DNA of 64,000 bases from Hofstenia miamia. Taxonomy: Eukaryota; Xenacoelomorpha; Acoela. Shown piece after piece: positions 1 through 11,731 of this stretch; the stretch's first letter is position 1, and each line of letters opens with the position of its first letter. Where the stretch lies: NCBI GenBank assembly GCA_004352715.1, contig SCFE01000068.1:614873-678872 (forward strand). The letters are read 5' to 3'. The translations under genes and the position numbers were made by a program. The notes below the pieces were generated by a model. That model worked only from the letters and a program-made list of their open reading frames with translations, had not been told where the DNA came from and made no database searches.

Positions 1-885
1 CTCTACTGTATTCTTTTTTCAGAATTATGAGTGCTTGAAATATTTCTTAGGAAATCATCATAGATTTTAGAAAAATTTTATCATTAATAGCCTGGTGTTT
101 TCTTAAAAGGAAAACGTTTTTCCACATTTCCAAATAATGTTCTTCAAATTCTTAATGAAATTTAGAAATCGTAAACCATGGGCACATGTATTGGTGGCTA
201 CATCGTTATTAGTTTGTGAACTATTAATTTTTTTTTCAGGACATCATAGAAACATGAAACTCCGAAGCTGTTGAAGATCAATGATACTTTACATTATTTC
301 ATATAAAAATTTTTTCTTGAAGATCTAGCCTCCTGATTTTCCAGGGACTTGACGCCCCTTGGTTTGCTTGATTATTTATGTGAATTTTGATGCAACACTC
401 AATCGGCATTACAATGTATAAATGGAAAGGATTTTGATCTTTGAAATGAAACCACACACTCCCATACAGGTATTTAAGGAACACCAAGCTCAATTATTTA
501 TAATATAGTGATACTTTTAAAATTCATACTTGGACTTGAAAAAACTTTAAGGTGTTTATTAGCAACAGCTTCATGGGCATGAATAATAATCTGGATGATT
601 TTATGATGACTCAAGAATTTTTGCTAACTTTTCAAGTATCTTTTGGTTTCACTAATTTGAATTGGAATTTATATTATTAATTTAGTTGGGAATAGATAAG
701 AGTCCAATTGCTATTTCTAAATTCGTCCATTGCTATGTGCTAATAGTAAAGTACCAATATTCAGGATGAGAGGCCAACTTAAATAATGTTGGAAAAAGCC
801 TAAAGTTGTGGAGTTCTGCATACAGATCAGACGCACTTAGGATTATCGAAAATAGAGTGCAACTGTCGTGTCATGAAGAATATCG
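1..885. other. No gene recognised; one dispersed repeat copy
   Basis: I see no convincing coding region here. The short open frames lack family motifs and are AT-rich. The one recognisable structure is a copy of a dispersed unit of about 110 bp at roughly 90-207, which is described separately. Confidence 0.5.
90..207 (+). repeat. Dispersed ~110-bp repeat, copy 1
   Basis: This stretch aligns by eye with 11600-11712 on the plus strand and 51716-51823 on the minus strand. Shared blocks are an opening CTGGTGTT, a T-rich run into TTCCACATTT, then CAAA, and a downstream AAATTT..AAATCGT..ATGG block. The three copies are roughly 70 percent alike. The family is not recognised. It could be a fragment of a longer transposon or of a degenerate coding sequence, because copies 2 and 3 read partly open as a similar peptide (PSLLxNLxIV). 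Confidence 0.5.
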
Positions 886-1736
886 CAAATTTATTATTAT
901 TTATTATTTAATAGCTTTATTTAACACTGTATGCACATACATGAATATTTACATATATATAAAATATTTACAAATGACATATATATACACAAACATGAAT
1001 TACACAAAGGCTAAAATATGCTACAACTTTAAACTAAAATTAACTAAAAACAAATAAAAACAAAAAAAACAAAATATTTACAGAACGCTAAAAAGTTAAA
1101 TATTTTCGCCAAGAGTTTGTTTTAACTGAGTAGCCATATTTATATTGAGTTGCTAGCAGGTTCTGCTTTAATAATTTCTTAAACAAATTCAGAGATGATG
1201 CAGTTCTGACATAAGTAGGAAGAGTATTCCACATTTTTGCTGAATTCGTGATGAAGGCACCTTTCCAGTATCTATTATGGATTTTAACACTATTGATGCA
1301 TTCCTTTGTACGCAGGTTGATTTTGGCATATTTACTTAAAATGCTATTTGGTATTGAATTATGTATTAATTTGTACAGATTTGTCAGGCATGCATATTTT
1401 GTGTATTATAATGGTGATAATATTGATAATTGCTTTATTTTCTCACCCGTTTGGTATTTATCAACACTAAACATTGCTGAAATGCACCAGTTGAATACTC
1501 TATTTAATCTGTGTTGTTTATCTAAGCTAATATCGCACAGAAGTACACAAGCATAAGTGTAATGTGCAAGAACAAGAGCATCTACAACAACTTTACTTTC
1601 AGTAATTTTTTTATTTGTTTTAAATACTTTATTCCTGCAGACATTTTACGTATTTTCTCTTGAATGAATCCATCAAAACTGAATTGTTGATCAATTTCAA
1701 CACCCAGGTATCTTACTGATTTCATACCTTTAATAC
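886..1736 (-). pseudogene. Non-LTR retrotransposon, reverse transcriptase 3' part (CR1/L2-type)
   Basis: On the minus strand the segment below the assembly gap reads as the end of a CR1/L2-like ORF2. It starts with a thumb motif SVRYLGVEID near 1690-1736. It ends near 1100-1250 with the typical C-terminal block ITNSAKMWNTLP, then SLNLFKKLLKQNL, and a stop around 1100. At least one in-frame stop interrupts it (around 1410), so it is dead. Below it an A-rich 3' UTR leads to an AATAATAAA-type tail at about 886-907, which is how CR1/L2 elements commonly end. It is very probably the same element as 3476-5217, split by the assembly gap and a hAT insertion. Confidence 0.75.
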
Positions 1737-2577
1737 NNNNNNNNNNNNNNNNNNNNNNNNNNNNNNNNNNNNNNNNNNNNNNNNNNNNNNNNNNNNNNNN
1801 NNNNNNNNNNNNNNNNNNNNNNNNNNNNNNNNNNNNNNNNNNNNNNNNNNNNNNNNNNNNNNNNNNNNNNNNNNNNNNNNNNNNNNNNNNNNNNNNNNNN
1901 NNNNNNNNNNNNNNNNNNNNNNNNNNNNNNNNNNNNNNNNNNNNNNNNNNNNNNNNNNNNNNNNNNNNNNNNNNNNNNNNNNNNNNNNNNNNNNNNNNNN
2001 NNNNNNNNNNNNNNNNNNNNNNNNNNNNNNNNNNNNNNNNNNNNNNNNNNNNNNNNNNNNNNNNNNNNNNNNNNNNNNNNNNNNNNNNNNNNNNNNNNNN
2101 NNNNNNNNNNNNNNNNNNNNNNNNNNNNNNNNNNNNNNNNNNNNNNNNNNNNNNNNNNNNNNNNNNNNNNNNNNNNNNNNNNNNNNNNNNNNNNNNNNNN
2201 NNNNNNNNNNNNNNNNNNNNNNNNNNNNNNNNNNNNNNNNNNNNNNNNNNNNNNNNNNNNNNNNNNNNNNNNNNNNNNNNNNNNNNNNNNNNNNNNNNNN
2301 NNNNNNNNNNNNNNNNNNNNNNNNNNNNNNNNNNNNNNNNNNNNNNNNNNNNNNNNNNNNNNNNNNNNNNNNNNNNNNNNNNNNNNNNNNNNNNNNNNNN
2401 NNNNNNNNNNNNNNNNNNNNNNNNNNNNNNNNNNNNNNNNNNNNNNNNNNNNNNNNNNNNNNNNNNNNNNNNNNNNNNNNNNNNNNNNNNNNNNNNNNNN
2501 NNNNNNNNNNNNNNNNNNNNNNNNNNNNNNNNNNNNNNNNNNNNNNNNNNNNNNNNNNNNNNNNNNNNNNNNNNNNN
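1737..2577. other. Assembly gap (841 N)
   Basis: Run of 841 unresolved bases. It lies inside the non-LTR element and probably hides both the middle of the reverse transcriptase and the other terminus of the hAT insertion that begins at 3475. Confidence 0.99.
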
Positions 2578-2960
2578 AAAAAAATTTGGCGATAGATTAA
2601 TCGTAATCGCTGCTGCCAGAAGATTAATAATCGCGATTAATCGTCGATTAATCTACTTCTGAATAAAAATATTCAAAATACAATGTATCAATTGAAAGAT
2701 ATTCAAAATAGAAAATATCAACTATTATTGTTATTTGAGATTATTTCCTGAAGTCATTTTACTCCGCATGTGCTTGTTAGGGTAAATAAATTTGGATCTC
2801 TAGGTTGAGGGGTAATAGACGATTTGGTAATCAGATAGAGCATAACCAGCTTTGCTGAACAGTCTCTCAACCTGATTAGAAGTTGGCGTGATAAAATCGA
2901 GGATCCTTATATATAGAATTAGGCGACATTCAACGTATCCTAGGTATGTTAAGTGCCTAA

Positions 2961-3185
2961 GGCCACGGTTGGACTAGTGATTGTTTTAAAAGTGATCTAT
3001 CACATTTGAAAGAATTGCATGTCTAACCACCCGAGATAATTAGCGACGTGACGATCACAAAGAAATCGAATGAGCATGATTTCTTAGTGATCGTCACATC
3101 GCTAATTATCTCGGGTGGTTAGACGTGCGATTCAATCAAAATTTGATGGATCACTTTCGAACCAATCACTAGTCTAACTGTGGCC
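2961..3185. mobile_element. PIF/Harbinger-like MITE, copy 1 (225 bp)
   Basis: The terminal inverted repeats are GGCCACGGTTGGACTAGTGATTG at the left and its near-complement CAATCACTAGTCTAACTGTGGCC at the right. They are flanked by TAA at 2958-2960 and 3186-3188. A 3-bp TWA duplication is the PIF/Harbinger signature. The interior is nearly palindromic around 3070, so transcripts would fold into a long hairpin. There is no coding capacity. It sits inside the hAT remnant, and a shorter copy is at 54502-54653. Confidence 0.75.
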
Positions 3186-3236
3186 TAATCATCACGCTCC
3201 TCTTTTATGTCCGGTGTTAAGGTTTCCTTTTGTAAA

Positions 3237-3268
3237 ACCATAGCCTACTAAATTTAGTAGGCTATGGT
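3237..3268. repeat. Perfect 32-bp palindrome
   Basis: The 16-base half-site ACCATAGCCTACTAAA is followed directly by its exact reverse complement with no loop. It lies in the hAT remnant between the MITE and the hAT terminus. Function unknown. Confidence 0.9.
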
Positions 3269-3475
3269 AAAACATATGACACAAAAATAGTGGCCATAGA
3301 TAAGATCAAACCGAAAATGATAACTAAATGCATAAGCATCAACTTAATTAGAATAATCTAGATTAATCGAGCACACTGTTTACGATTAATCTAATCTACT
3401 TGACCAGCACGATAGATTAATCCATACGATTAATCTCGATTAATCGCGTTGACGATTAATCATGTTGGATCCCTG

Positions 3476-5217
3476 ATAGAAACCTTTCAATAATTTTAGC
3501 AATAGGATTTGTGATAGAAATTGGTCTATAATTTCTGCATAGTGTGGTTTTTTATAAATTGGTGTAACATCAGCTCTCTTTAGAATTTGTGGAAAATTTG
3601 AAGTTCTAATTGCATAATTTATAGCAAAAAGTAAATACTCACTGAGAAAAGTACCGTATTTCTTTATCACAAATACAGGAATACCACTACTGCCACTNTA
3701 ATTTATAGCAAAAAGTAAATACTCACTGAGAAAAGTACCATATTTCTTTATCACAAATACAGGAATACCACTACTGCCACTTGAAATATTATCATCAAGT
3801 TCAGAAATCATTTTTTCAAGTTCCATTTTGTTTACAAAATTGAAACTAAAAGTTTTACTAACTCTTTCAATTTTATCTTCATACTTGATTTCTTTGCCTT
3901 TGTACTGTCCAATCTCTTTGAAGGCAATATTTAACTGAGCAGCTATATCTTTCTCATTAAAGTAACTGATATTGTTGGCCTTTATTTCACTTATATTAGT
4001 TGACGAGCTCTTTTCTTTATTAAGAAATTTATTTATAAAATTCCACTTATTTTTAGCTTGTTCTAATTTATTATAAAAACGTTTTGCATATTGTTCTCTA
4101 TGCAGGTTTTTCATTTTGTAATATTTCTTCTTAGTTTTCTTGTAGATGTTAATATTAAAGTCACTACGATCCTTGTTTAATTCTAACCAAGCGTTTTTCT
4201 TTTCCTCAGCTAATCTTTTAACTTGAGTATTATGCATAGAGTTACAATGATCTATTTTGACATACCTTATTTTAAATGGTGCTACTTTGTTTAAGCATAG
4301 ATTTAATTGTTTCATAATGTAAATACACATATCATTTGCGTCATTCATTGTGTATATTAAGTCCCAGCTGACATTCAGTAATTGCTTAATGAATTCACTT
4401 TCATTGAAGTTAGCAAAACTGCGGGCTAAAATTTGTTTTCTTTTTGAAAATTTCTTGATCTCATTTGTCACATAAATGCATAAGTTATGGTCTGAGAATG
4501 AATTGAACATCAAAGTATTGTAGGTGCCTGAACTTGCTATGAAGTAATCAATTAAAGCTGATTCCCTGGTTGGTATGGATTTATTGATCACATCAAGTTG
4601 CAGTTCATCACATAAATAGTCTATTAGACGTGATTCAACTTTAATAAGATAGTTTATATTATAATCTCCCAATAATAAGACATCATTATTGCCCAATAAT
4701 GCATTTTGTACTTCATTTATTTTAAAGTCAATAAATTCTTTGCAATCTCGTTTATTGGGTGAATAGCTAATATTTATCAATATAGGCGTCATATTTTTTC
4801 TTTCGACTTCCACCCATAATGTTTCAAACTTGTGATGTTCCTGTTCCAAGTGCTTTTGTCTTATGGGCTTTAAATACTTAGGTACAAGTAATAATATTCC
4901 CCCTCCTAGTCTGTTTTTTCTATTTTTGGTAAAACTCAGAAACTTTGAGCTGTTACAGTTGTAGAGCTCTTCAGGTGTGTTATGAAGCCAGGTTTCTGTT
5001 ATGGCAAAAATTGTGTTTTCTCCCATTTTTTCACAAACTTCTATAAAATCACCCCTATGTGCAACAATACTTCTTGCGTTTAGATAGGCAATTTTAATGT
5101 TGTGCTTAAATTTACTGATTCTTAATTCAAGTTCACTGAAGTCATATATTTCTGGTCCTGGGTTTAGATGAATGTCTCCTGATATAATCAATAGTATATT
5201 ATATTTGATTCATGACA
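3476..5217 (-). pseudogene. Non-LTR retrotransposon ORF2, endonuclease and start of reverse transcriptase
   Basis: Read from the top, the frame has a hydrophobic stretch then SGDIHLNPGP (about 5190-5155, a 2A-like motif), and an apurinic endonuclease domain with LNARSI, ITETWL, GGGILL, LLGDYNIN and SDHNL. A lysine-rich linker follows, then the reverse-transcriptase start VTPIYKK near 3545. A one-base frameshift just after that moves NYRPISIT and AKIIERF into another frame. The hAT element interrupts the domain at 3475. An 83-bp segment is duplicated around the single N at 3698, probably by assembly. Overall it is a CR1/L2-like ORF2 and not functional. The frame reads open upstream to about 5217 without an obvious methionine. 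Confidence 0.88.
3615..3781. repeat. 83-bp duplication around a single N (assembly join)
   Basis: Bases 3615-3697 and 3699-3781 are the same 83 bp with one G/A difference, separated by one N. The duplicated segment is internal to the retrotransposon frame and encodes the same peptide twice. This is the pattern left when two allelic or read ends are joined without overlap. Confidence 0.85.
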
Positions 5218-6399
5218 ACAAGAGTAAATCTTTTCTGAGATGCTGTTTCAAAATTAGTGTTTATGAAATCAGAATTTTGCAATATATTCAACATACATAG
5301 ACTATAAGAATAATTGCATCATCAAAGGAATATTCCTTGTTAAGCAAATGCAAAAAAGTACACATGAGGGCTCAAAATTTCGAATGTTCAAGAAAACCTA
5401 ATAAAGATTGCATAGCTAGTCATGGTAACTTTGCAGTTAGTAATTGTAAACGATTTTGAAGCTAATATACTTTATGGAACGAGTGGCAACATAATGCATG
5501 CATTTCTCATAAGGCAGCATGCTTACAAAATACACAAACGTTTAAAACTAGTCAACAATGTTGGAAAAGAAGCCTCCTCTCAAAGGACTTATGAAGCGTG
5601 ACCATTCTTGCTTTTAAACAATTGAGCTGAAAGTTGAGAAAAACTCTCAAATGAACATTGATTCTAGGGTTGCAAGAGATATCATATTCTCATTATGATG
5701 GTTACACTAAACCTAAGCAATGCAGAAAATATTTATGCTATAAGCATATTATGAAGTACATTCTTAATGACGATATTAACCACATATCTTCTTTGCAAAG
5801 TCATTTTTCAAGGGAGAACAGAAATAAAGTGAGCACTAAAAAATCGTCTAGTGTTTAATATAGGATTAATATTCCGAGGGTACTGATTTTACCCAAACAG
5901 GAGCTCTACGTCATAACATGGTCTAAAGGTTAAGTGAATTCATGCTGATTATTGACATGTAAAAAGTGGATATTCATTTTCTATAGGATATCTAGTCATT
6001 AAGATAATTGAATTTTTAATTTAAAATATAATTGCATCTTAGTAGTTACATTTAAAAATGGTAGTTGACTGACTTGAAGTCGTTATTCCATAACTATTAC
6101 ATATTTTGTTGTTTATCAAGTGAGAGCATGAGAAAATCACTGAATTAAAACCGTTGTCAATCAATTAGTTCTTGCAGTTAAACAGATTTTCATAAAATCA
6201 ACATCTTGAATACATTCGTTTTTGCCTAGAATTGCTCTGTTAAGAGAAGGTACATTGTTCTCTGTGGACATTTGATTGGAGAACTCTTTGTTTACTTCAT
6301 ATAAATTTTGATTTGGTCATTGAGGTTTTTGTAAATCCTGAAACTGAAATAAGAATTTCTGATATTGTTTTTCACTATGAAATGCTTTTGCTTTTTAAG
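5218..6399. other. No gene recognised
   Basis: AT-rich sequence with only short open frames that show no family motif. A 66-codon plus-strand frame at 5658-5858 has no supporting splice context or motif. Confidence 0.5.
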
Positions 6400-6623
6400 A
6401 GCCTTTCAACAAAGATATATTTTGCTTAATGAATCATTTGCGACGAAAAATAAAGGATGAACTGGATAAATTCCTGGAGGAAAACGCGTTCTTCAGTGCC
6501 TACATTCAGGAATTTGGCCAAGCCACTCAAATGATGATAAAATTGGCTCAGGATTTCTGTCCAACAGTTTCAGCAATCCTGGAAAAGTTACTTCTGTTCT
6601 ACAAGCAATTTTTTTGCAAATGA
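6400..6623 (+). CDS. Possible terminal exon of an unidentified gene
   Basis: This 224-bp stretch is richer in G and C than its surroundings. It has an open frame that starts after a possible acceptor (TTTTTAAG at 6392-6399, entry phase 1) and ends at TGA 6621-6623. The peptide has a charged, helix-prone start (RRKIKDELDKFLEEN), a hydrophobic middle and a cysteine pair near the end (DFCP, FFCK). I do not recognise the family. It could be the last exon of a small gene whose other exons I cannot find, or a chance frame. An internal methionine at 6429 would give 64 residues. Confidence 0.3.
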
Positions 6624-8869
6624 CTGAAAGAATTTAATTGTAGAATTCCTATTTTGCAAATTTTTTGTTTTTAAGCAAAATCGTATGCATTCCTTATAGA
6701 TAGATTGCACACTGGTCTTTTTTGACGTGAGTATATTTCCTAGCCATGGTCGTCAGCATTGTTAGCATTGCGTTTGCTTACGTATTGTTTCAAGCTAACA
6801 GTAACCTTATTGCAGGATGCGCTGGCCACATAAAAGAGAATGCATAACTAAGGCAGATCAATACACTTTTAGCATAAAAGCATAAATTAGCATAAATCAT
6901 GACAACATAGAATAATTTATGTTGTATTAAGATATAGAAGAAAATCGTGTGAATTGCGCATAATTAACAAGAGTAGCAAAATTACAAAATCGATTGCTTT
7001 ATTATCATGTTATGAACTACAAGTTAAATGACACTTCCCTTTATTACACCTTTTTGAAGAATAAGTAAACTGATACTACATCAATTTGCATTTATTGGGT
7101 TGTTGCACTGCATTCTTCAATTGTAAATAAAAAGAATTACATGTTCTTAGGTAGCATTAAAATGTCTTGAACGTTTCATGATTCACTGAAACATAACTGA
7201 TATGTGTTAAAGTGGTTACCACTTAACACATGCAAGACTGCAAGACTGTTGAACAATAGGTAAAAATATATACGGTGAATCAGCCACTAAAAATCATATA
7301 TCATCAAACTACATTAATGGTGGTTCACGTATACATAAATATCTGAATGCTGTGTAAGAACTTGAGTTTCACATAGTTTGCATTTATAGCAGACTTTTTC
7401 TAATAATGGAAATATTATTCTTTTGTACATTTCATAAAAATACATTTTTCATAGAGCATAAATTTCTAGTAACACAACGAAATTTAATGAATAACATTGC
7501 ATATTTATGCTCACAGAAAGCTATTTTGATATAGAATAATTTGGACTGCCAATGCTTAACACATTCTTATTATCTATGATTATTGAGGTTAAAATTCTTT
7601 AGTTCTCATGCTTTTCATTCCCATATGTAAATTTATGATAGTGAATACGAGCTTATATCCGGTTGATGCTGCTGACATAGTTTCATAAAAATGATAAACC
7701 TAGACCTATTTTAATGATTATAGAAATTTTTGGATAGAGTTTTTTTCTAAATGCAACAATAATGTATATTAGCCTTACCTGCTTTTTTATATTAGTCTAA
7801 TGCTATTAATCCGAAGGGAGTTAAGCAATTTCCCCTGGTGGGAACTACCCCTCCGCGCCTCAATACAGCATGGATACAGTAATTCATTTTTGCGGTTTAG
7901 AAAATCAAAAAATTGTAGTCGAGAAAAGTACTTAAATTGAACAAAAGTTAACCATAAGCTTCTGAATAATTAATTCTAATAGAAAATATACAATATGGGG
8001 AGTTTTATTGATAAAGCTTCAGAGTAATTTTTCTGAACATCACGAGTAAAGTTAAACATTTTCTTAAATATATCTTAAAGCAAATGAAAAAGCATAAAGG
8101 AGAATTTCAATTTCATGGCATACCCAATAAAAAATGAATTCCTGAAAGACTGAAAAATCCTAATCATAGGATCTTCAAGTTCTTCCTACAATAGCAGAAT
8201 CTCTGAAGTACTTCAAGGAAATTTTCATGTTCTTGAAATGTCCAGTAGAACTATTTAAAGAGGCAAGCCACTATCATTTTTTAAGCTAAAAACGCACTGA
8301 TATCAAGAATTGAAAGAAACGTTATTTGGTATACTGATTTTCAAGTTAAAAATATGCTGCTTGCAAGCCCTTTCAATGCCATTTTGAAATTGATAAAAGG
8401 AATTTTCAGAATGCCATCTGTCGTCAAAATTCAGATCTCTCTTAATTGCAGTGATTAGTAAGTTAGTTTTTATTTAAATATGGTATTGCGAGTCATCGTT
8501 GATTGTATTAACAATATTAGAAACAAAACTCCTAGATGAGTTAGGTTTAGATGAGTTAGGAGTTTATTTCAAGTAATAACAAGAATATCAAAAAGTCACA
8601 CCTAAATATTATCAGTTATTGCTTGATTGAAATAACAAATATTTAAAATTATTTTCTAAAAATATATTCTAAAGACAACGAAAAATCATTCCAAATAGTT
8701 TGCATCAACACAAGCGCATCTAATTTATTCGTTTTATAAATAAATATTATTACTGTAATCAATTTATTTGCAAAATTAGATGCCAAATTTAGTGTCATAC
8801 TTTTCGAGTCCAACATATTAATTTTTTAATTTTCAATAGATGAGTGTTGCTTATTTCTGTGGCTGAGCG

Positions 8870-8918
<49 letters not shown>

Positions 8919-9614
8919 TGTTCTATTAGAATGGGCAAAATTTTTCAACTAACGATTGGAATATGTACGGAATCGAAAGTCTTTCCGATTCCATCCGAGT
9001 TTGTAATTTCCAATATTTGAATAATACAACCATTCACACTTCTTTATTTTTATGAAGTTTCCGAAATTCTGTAGCTTAGGTTTATATAATTCAATCTAAA
9101 CACAGTGTCTTTTAGTATTATTAGTTAACTCCATAAAAACTGAAAATATAAATATACACAATAAACAAATCGAAAAACTGAACTTATAGCAAAATTAATG
9201 AGATTTTGCAAAGAAGTATATCAGAATCATATTCTAACTGCAATGCTGTTAGCCTGCTTAACCGACAATTTTTCAACCCTTTGATTTTCAACCTAATCAT
9301 TAATTAATTTCTCCGTATGAAATTTAACAAGGAATATATTTTAGCTTTTTGCAAGTTATAATTATCGGCCTTTCATGAATATTTTCAACTGGCTGCATTC
9401 TGATAGCTGCCCGTTCCAGTCCAAACAGGGCCTAACGCCTGGTAGCCGGTTCCATATCTGCAATGAACGTTCTTTTTGACACAAGATATCAAATTATTCT
9501 AGTATTTTGAAACACGATTTTTCTTCAATGTAGACCAACAACTCCTTAACTAATAATGTTTGAAACCTACCTGCGCAACAATACATAGAGCTTGTTACTG
9601 CCGATTATTTTGTA
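6624..9614. other. No gene recognised; (TA)n at 8874-8916
   Basis: Three kilobases of AT-rich DNA without a supportable gene. It holds a short imperfect palindrome (TGTGTTAAAGTGG and its complement, about 7200-7230), a short direct repeat of TAGATGAGTTAGG at about 8533-8562, and a TA microsatellite at 8874-8916. Confidence 0.5.
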
Positions 9615-9985
9615 TCATTCTTTTTCTGTGACACTCCAGAGCTCTTCTAATAACGTTGGGTTTCTGCGGCTTGCATAGTTTATTAATTTCTTCCATAGGT
9701 TGTCAAGGATCGGTAAATCAGTGCTCTGAGGAGGGTATTTTCAAAGTAAGCTTACTCTAACATTTGCCATAACTGTCGATTTCAAATAGGCTCTTTGACA
9801 CTGGTATTCCATTACATTTGCGAAACCAGTACATCTAACTAAAGTTTTACCCTTTACCCCGGATTGGTTCCCCACACCGTTATGTCTATATATAGTTGTC
9901 TTTATGCAATTTGATGCTCTGCGAGTCAAAGTGTATTGGATGAAGTTTCTGTAACTTAGGACATTTCTTACCTTTTAGTGACAGT
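9615..9985 (-). pseudogene. Tc1/mariner transposase remnant
   Basis: On the minus strand the last 40 codons before the stop at 9615 match the Tc1 C-terminus: QSTDLPILDNLWKKL corresponds to the family pattern QSPDLNPIENLW, and LLEELWSV to its usual tail (NLEELW). Upstream, 9741-9929 is open and resembles the middle of the transposase (HNGVGNQ in place of the glycine-rich block), but stops and frameshifts break it. The N-terminal helix-turn-helix region is not convincing. No terminal repeats were found, so this is an old fragment. Confidence 0.6.
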
Positions 9986-11599
9986 TTTTGGACGTCTAGA
10001 CCTTGTCCATCTCCTGATTTTTGATATTTCCCCAAATTTCAGGCCTATGATAATGATTGCTTTAAAATATTGAGAATATCACATATATTAAGTCATGTAG
10101 TTTTCCCATCTGCAATTTCAATTGCATTATTTTTGATAAAATTGCAATTCGAAGCATTTGAATAAAAAACTGCCAGACCAATGCGTCTGTAGTTACGGCA
10201 AAAAAGGTACCTTAACTATTATAATTCCCTTGGAAACGTCCCGTGCTATGCGCGAAGATTCAAAATGGACTGTATTAGATGTTTAATAAATGAATAAACT
10301 TTAAACAAACCATATGTTGTGTTCTTAATATTTGAGGACCGAAATAAGTAATAAATGTGTGTCATCAAACATTGGTAAAATGCTTTTTATTCACAGCTTT
10401 AGCATATGACACTCCTTAATTAACCATTTAATATTATAAGCACATTCAAAGCATGGTATCACCCAATGCAAAAGAGTGTATAGAATCACAACAAAATCGA
10501 GTCAATAATTGCATGTGTACATATTGCTTCAAATTTAAACATTTTCGTTAAATGGTTGCATAGATATTTTACTTCAAAGTTGTACTGAATATTTATTTCG
10601 CATGTTTGATTTTACCGCCAGTTGAAAGGCTTTTGTGCAAACCAGTATCAGTACTGCTTTTATATGGAGAAGGCAAGAGTGTGAATGCCATGTGCCCTGC
10701 GCTTTCAGAGGCTCACGCGCCAAGCAATTATTACTGTAAATTTGTTAATACATTCTATATTTTAAAAAAGTTTTAATTATATTTTCAAAATATGAACTAG
10801 TTGCATTTGATAATTAGGGTATATACCTTAACCCTAATTCTACTATGATGTTCCAAAGTTTGTAATGAAGCGACAATCTCAAACTTTGAGCTAAACGCGC
10901 TTGAACGGGATTCAAGCTATTATTTTCCAGAAAGCATAGATATGCTCATATCAAAGGGGTTCAATATTTCTTAACAGACGTGAAGAACACTTTTAAAAAA
11001 TGTGGGCAAACAGTTTGTATCTTTAAAGTAACGCTACTAGAAATATGGTTAATATGAACACCATGACTTACAACAAATAAAGCTCTGATTAAAACATATT
11101 CGCCAACTACCATGTACGAAGAAACATTAAGCGGTGAGTAATTTCTATCAATTGAGGGTGATGTAGCAGGAAATTTTGATTTTTCAAAATTCATATTATT
11201 TTAGGAAACAGCAAAAAACTATACATAAATAAGTGGTACATAACAAATATAACCTATATTAAATTCAATTATAGCTTACAAAAAACACGCATAATTTATA
11301 GATAAATGCATCCTTTAAGAAAAATAATATAATATGGATATTTTTTCTGTCCGCCGTAGTACTAATTATCCTTTGTTTTTATGTATAAAGCATATGCTAA
11401 ACCTGCCAAGAATACAATTACCAGTTTATATACTGTATAAATCCATATTTTGGAAATGTCTCATATTATATGTTGATATTTTTAATATATTATTAAATTA
11501 TGTTATATTATATTGGAATATAGAAAACAATGATATTAATTATTCTATTATTATGCAGTGACAAGAAAGCAAATTCAATTATTTCCTTAACCTTTACCC
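9986..11599. other. No gene recognised
   Basis: AT-rich sequence. Short frames at 10961-11194 and 11334-11561 have no motif and low-complexity composition. Confidence 0.5.
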
Positions 11600-11712
11600 G
11601 CCTGGCGTTCATATAAAAGCACAAACCGTTGTTCCACATTTGCAAAGAGTGTTCTCCAAGCCTATTAGCAAATTTGGAAATTGTGTGGCATGGACATTTC
11701 AATTGGGAAACG
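11600..11712 (+). repeat. Dispersed ~110-bp repeat, copy 2
   Basis: Same unit as 90-207 and as 51716-51823 (minus), beginning CCTGGCGTTC and carrying GTTCCACATTTGCAAAGAG. It stops about 20 bp before the left end of the piggyBac element, so the transposon may have landed in or beside a longer copy. Confidence 0.5.
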
Positions 11713-11731
11713 TGCTTTAATGGTATATTCA

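Larger units (their letters stand above)
2578..3475 (-). mobile_element. hAT transposon remnant inserted in the non-LTR ORF2
   Basis: On the minus strand the element begins CAGGGATCCAACATG at 3475, immediately inside the reverse-transcriptase reading frame (the frame reads up to ERF and then breaks). Clusters of GATTAATCG in both orientations occupy 2580-2660 and 3355-3465 and look like subterminal repeats. Between them the minus strand encodes a hAT C-terminal dimerisation motif, TPTSNQVERLFSKAGYAL, at about 2890-2837, followed by a stop. The rest of the transposase is missing, so this is an internally deleted copy. The other end falls in the gap. The 8-bp target duplication would start ATAGAAAC at 3476 and cannot be confirmed. 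Confidence 0.7.

Noticed and set aside
5658-5858. 66-codon plus-strand frame as a gene or exon
   Set aside because: No motif, no clear splice sites and no agreement with the nearby candidate exon at 6400-6623.
9392-9470. tRNA-like or SINE promoter
   Set aside because: GC-rich patch, but no A-box/B-box pair and no cloverleaf could be drawn.
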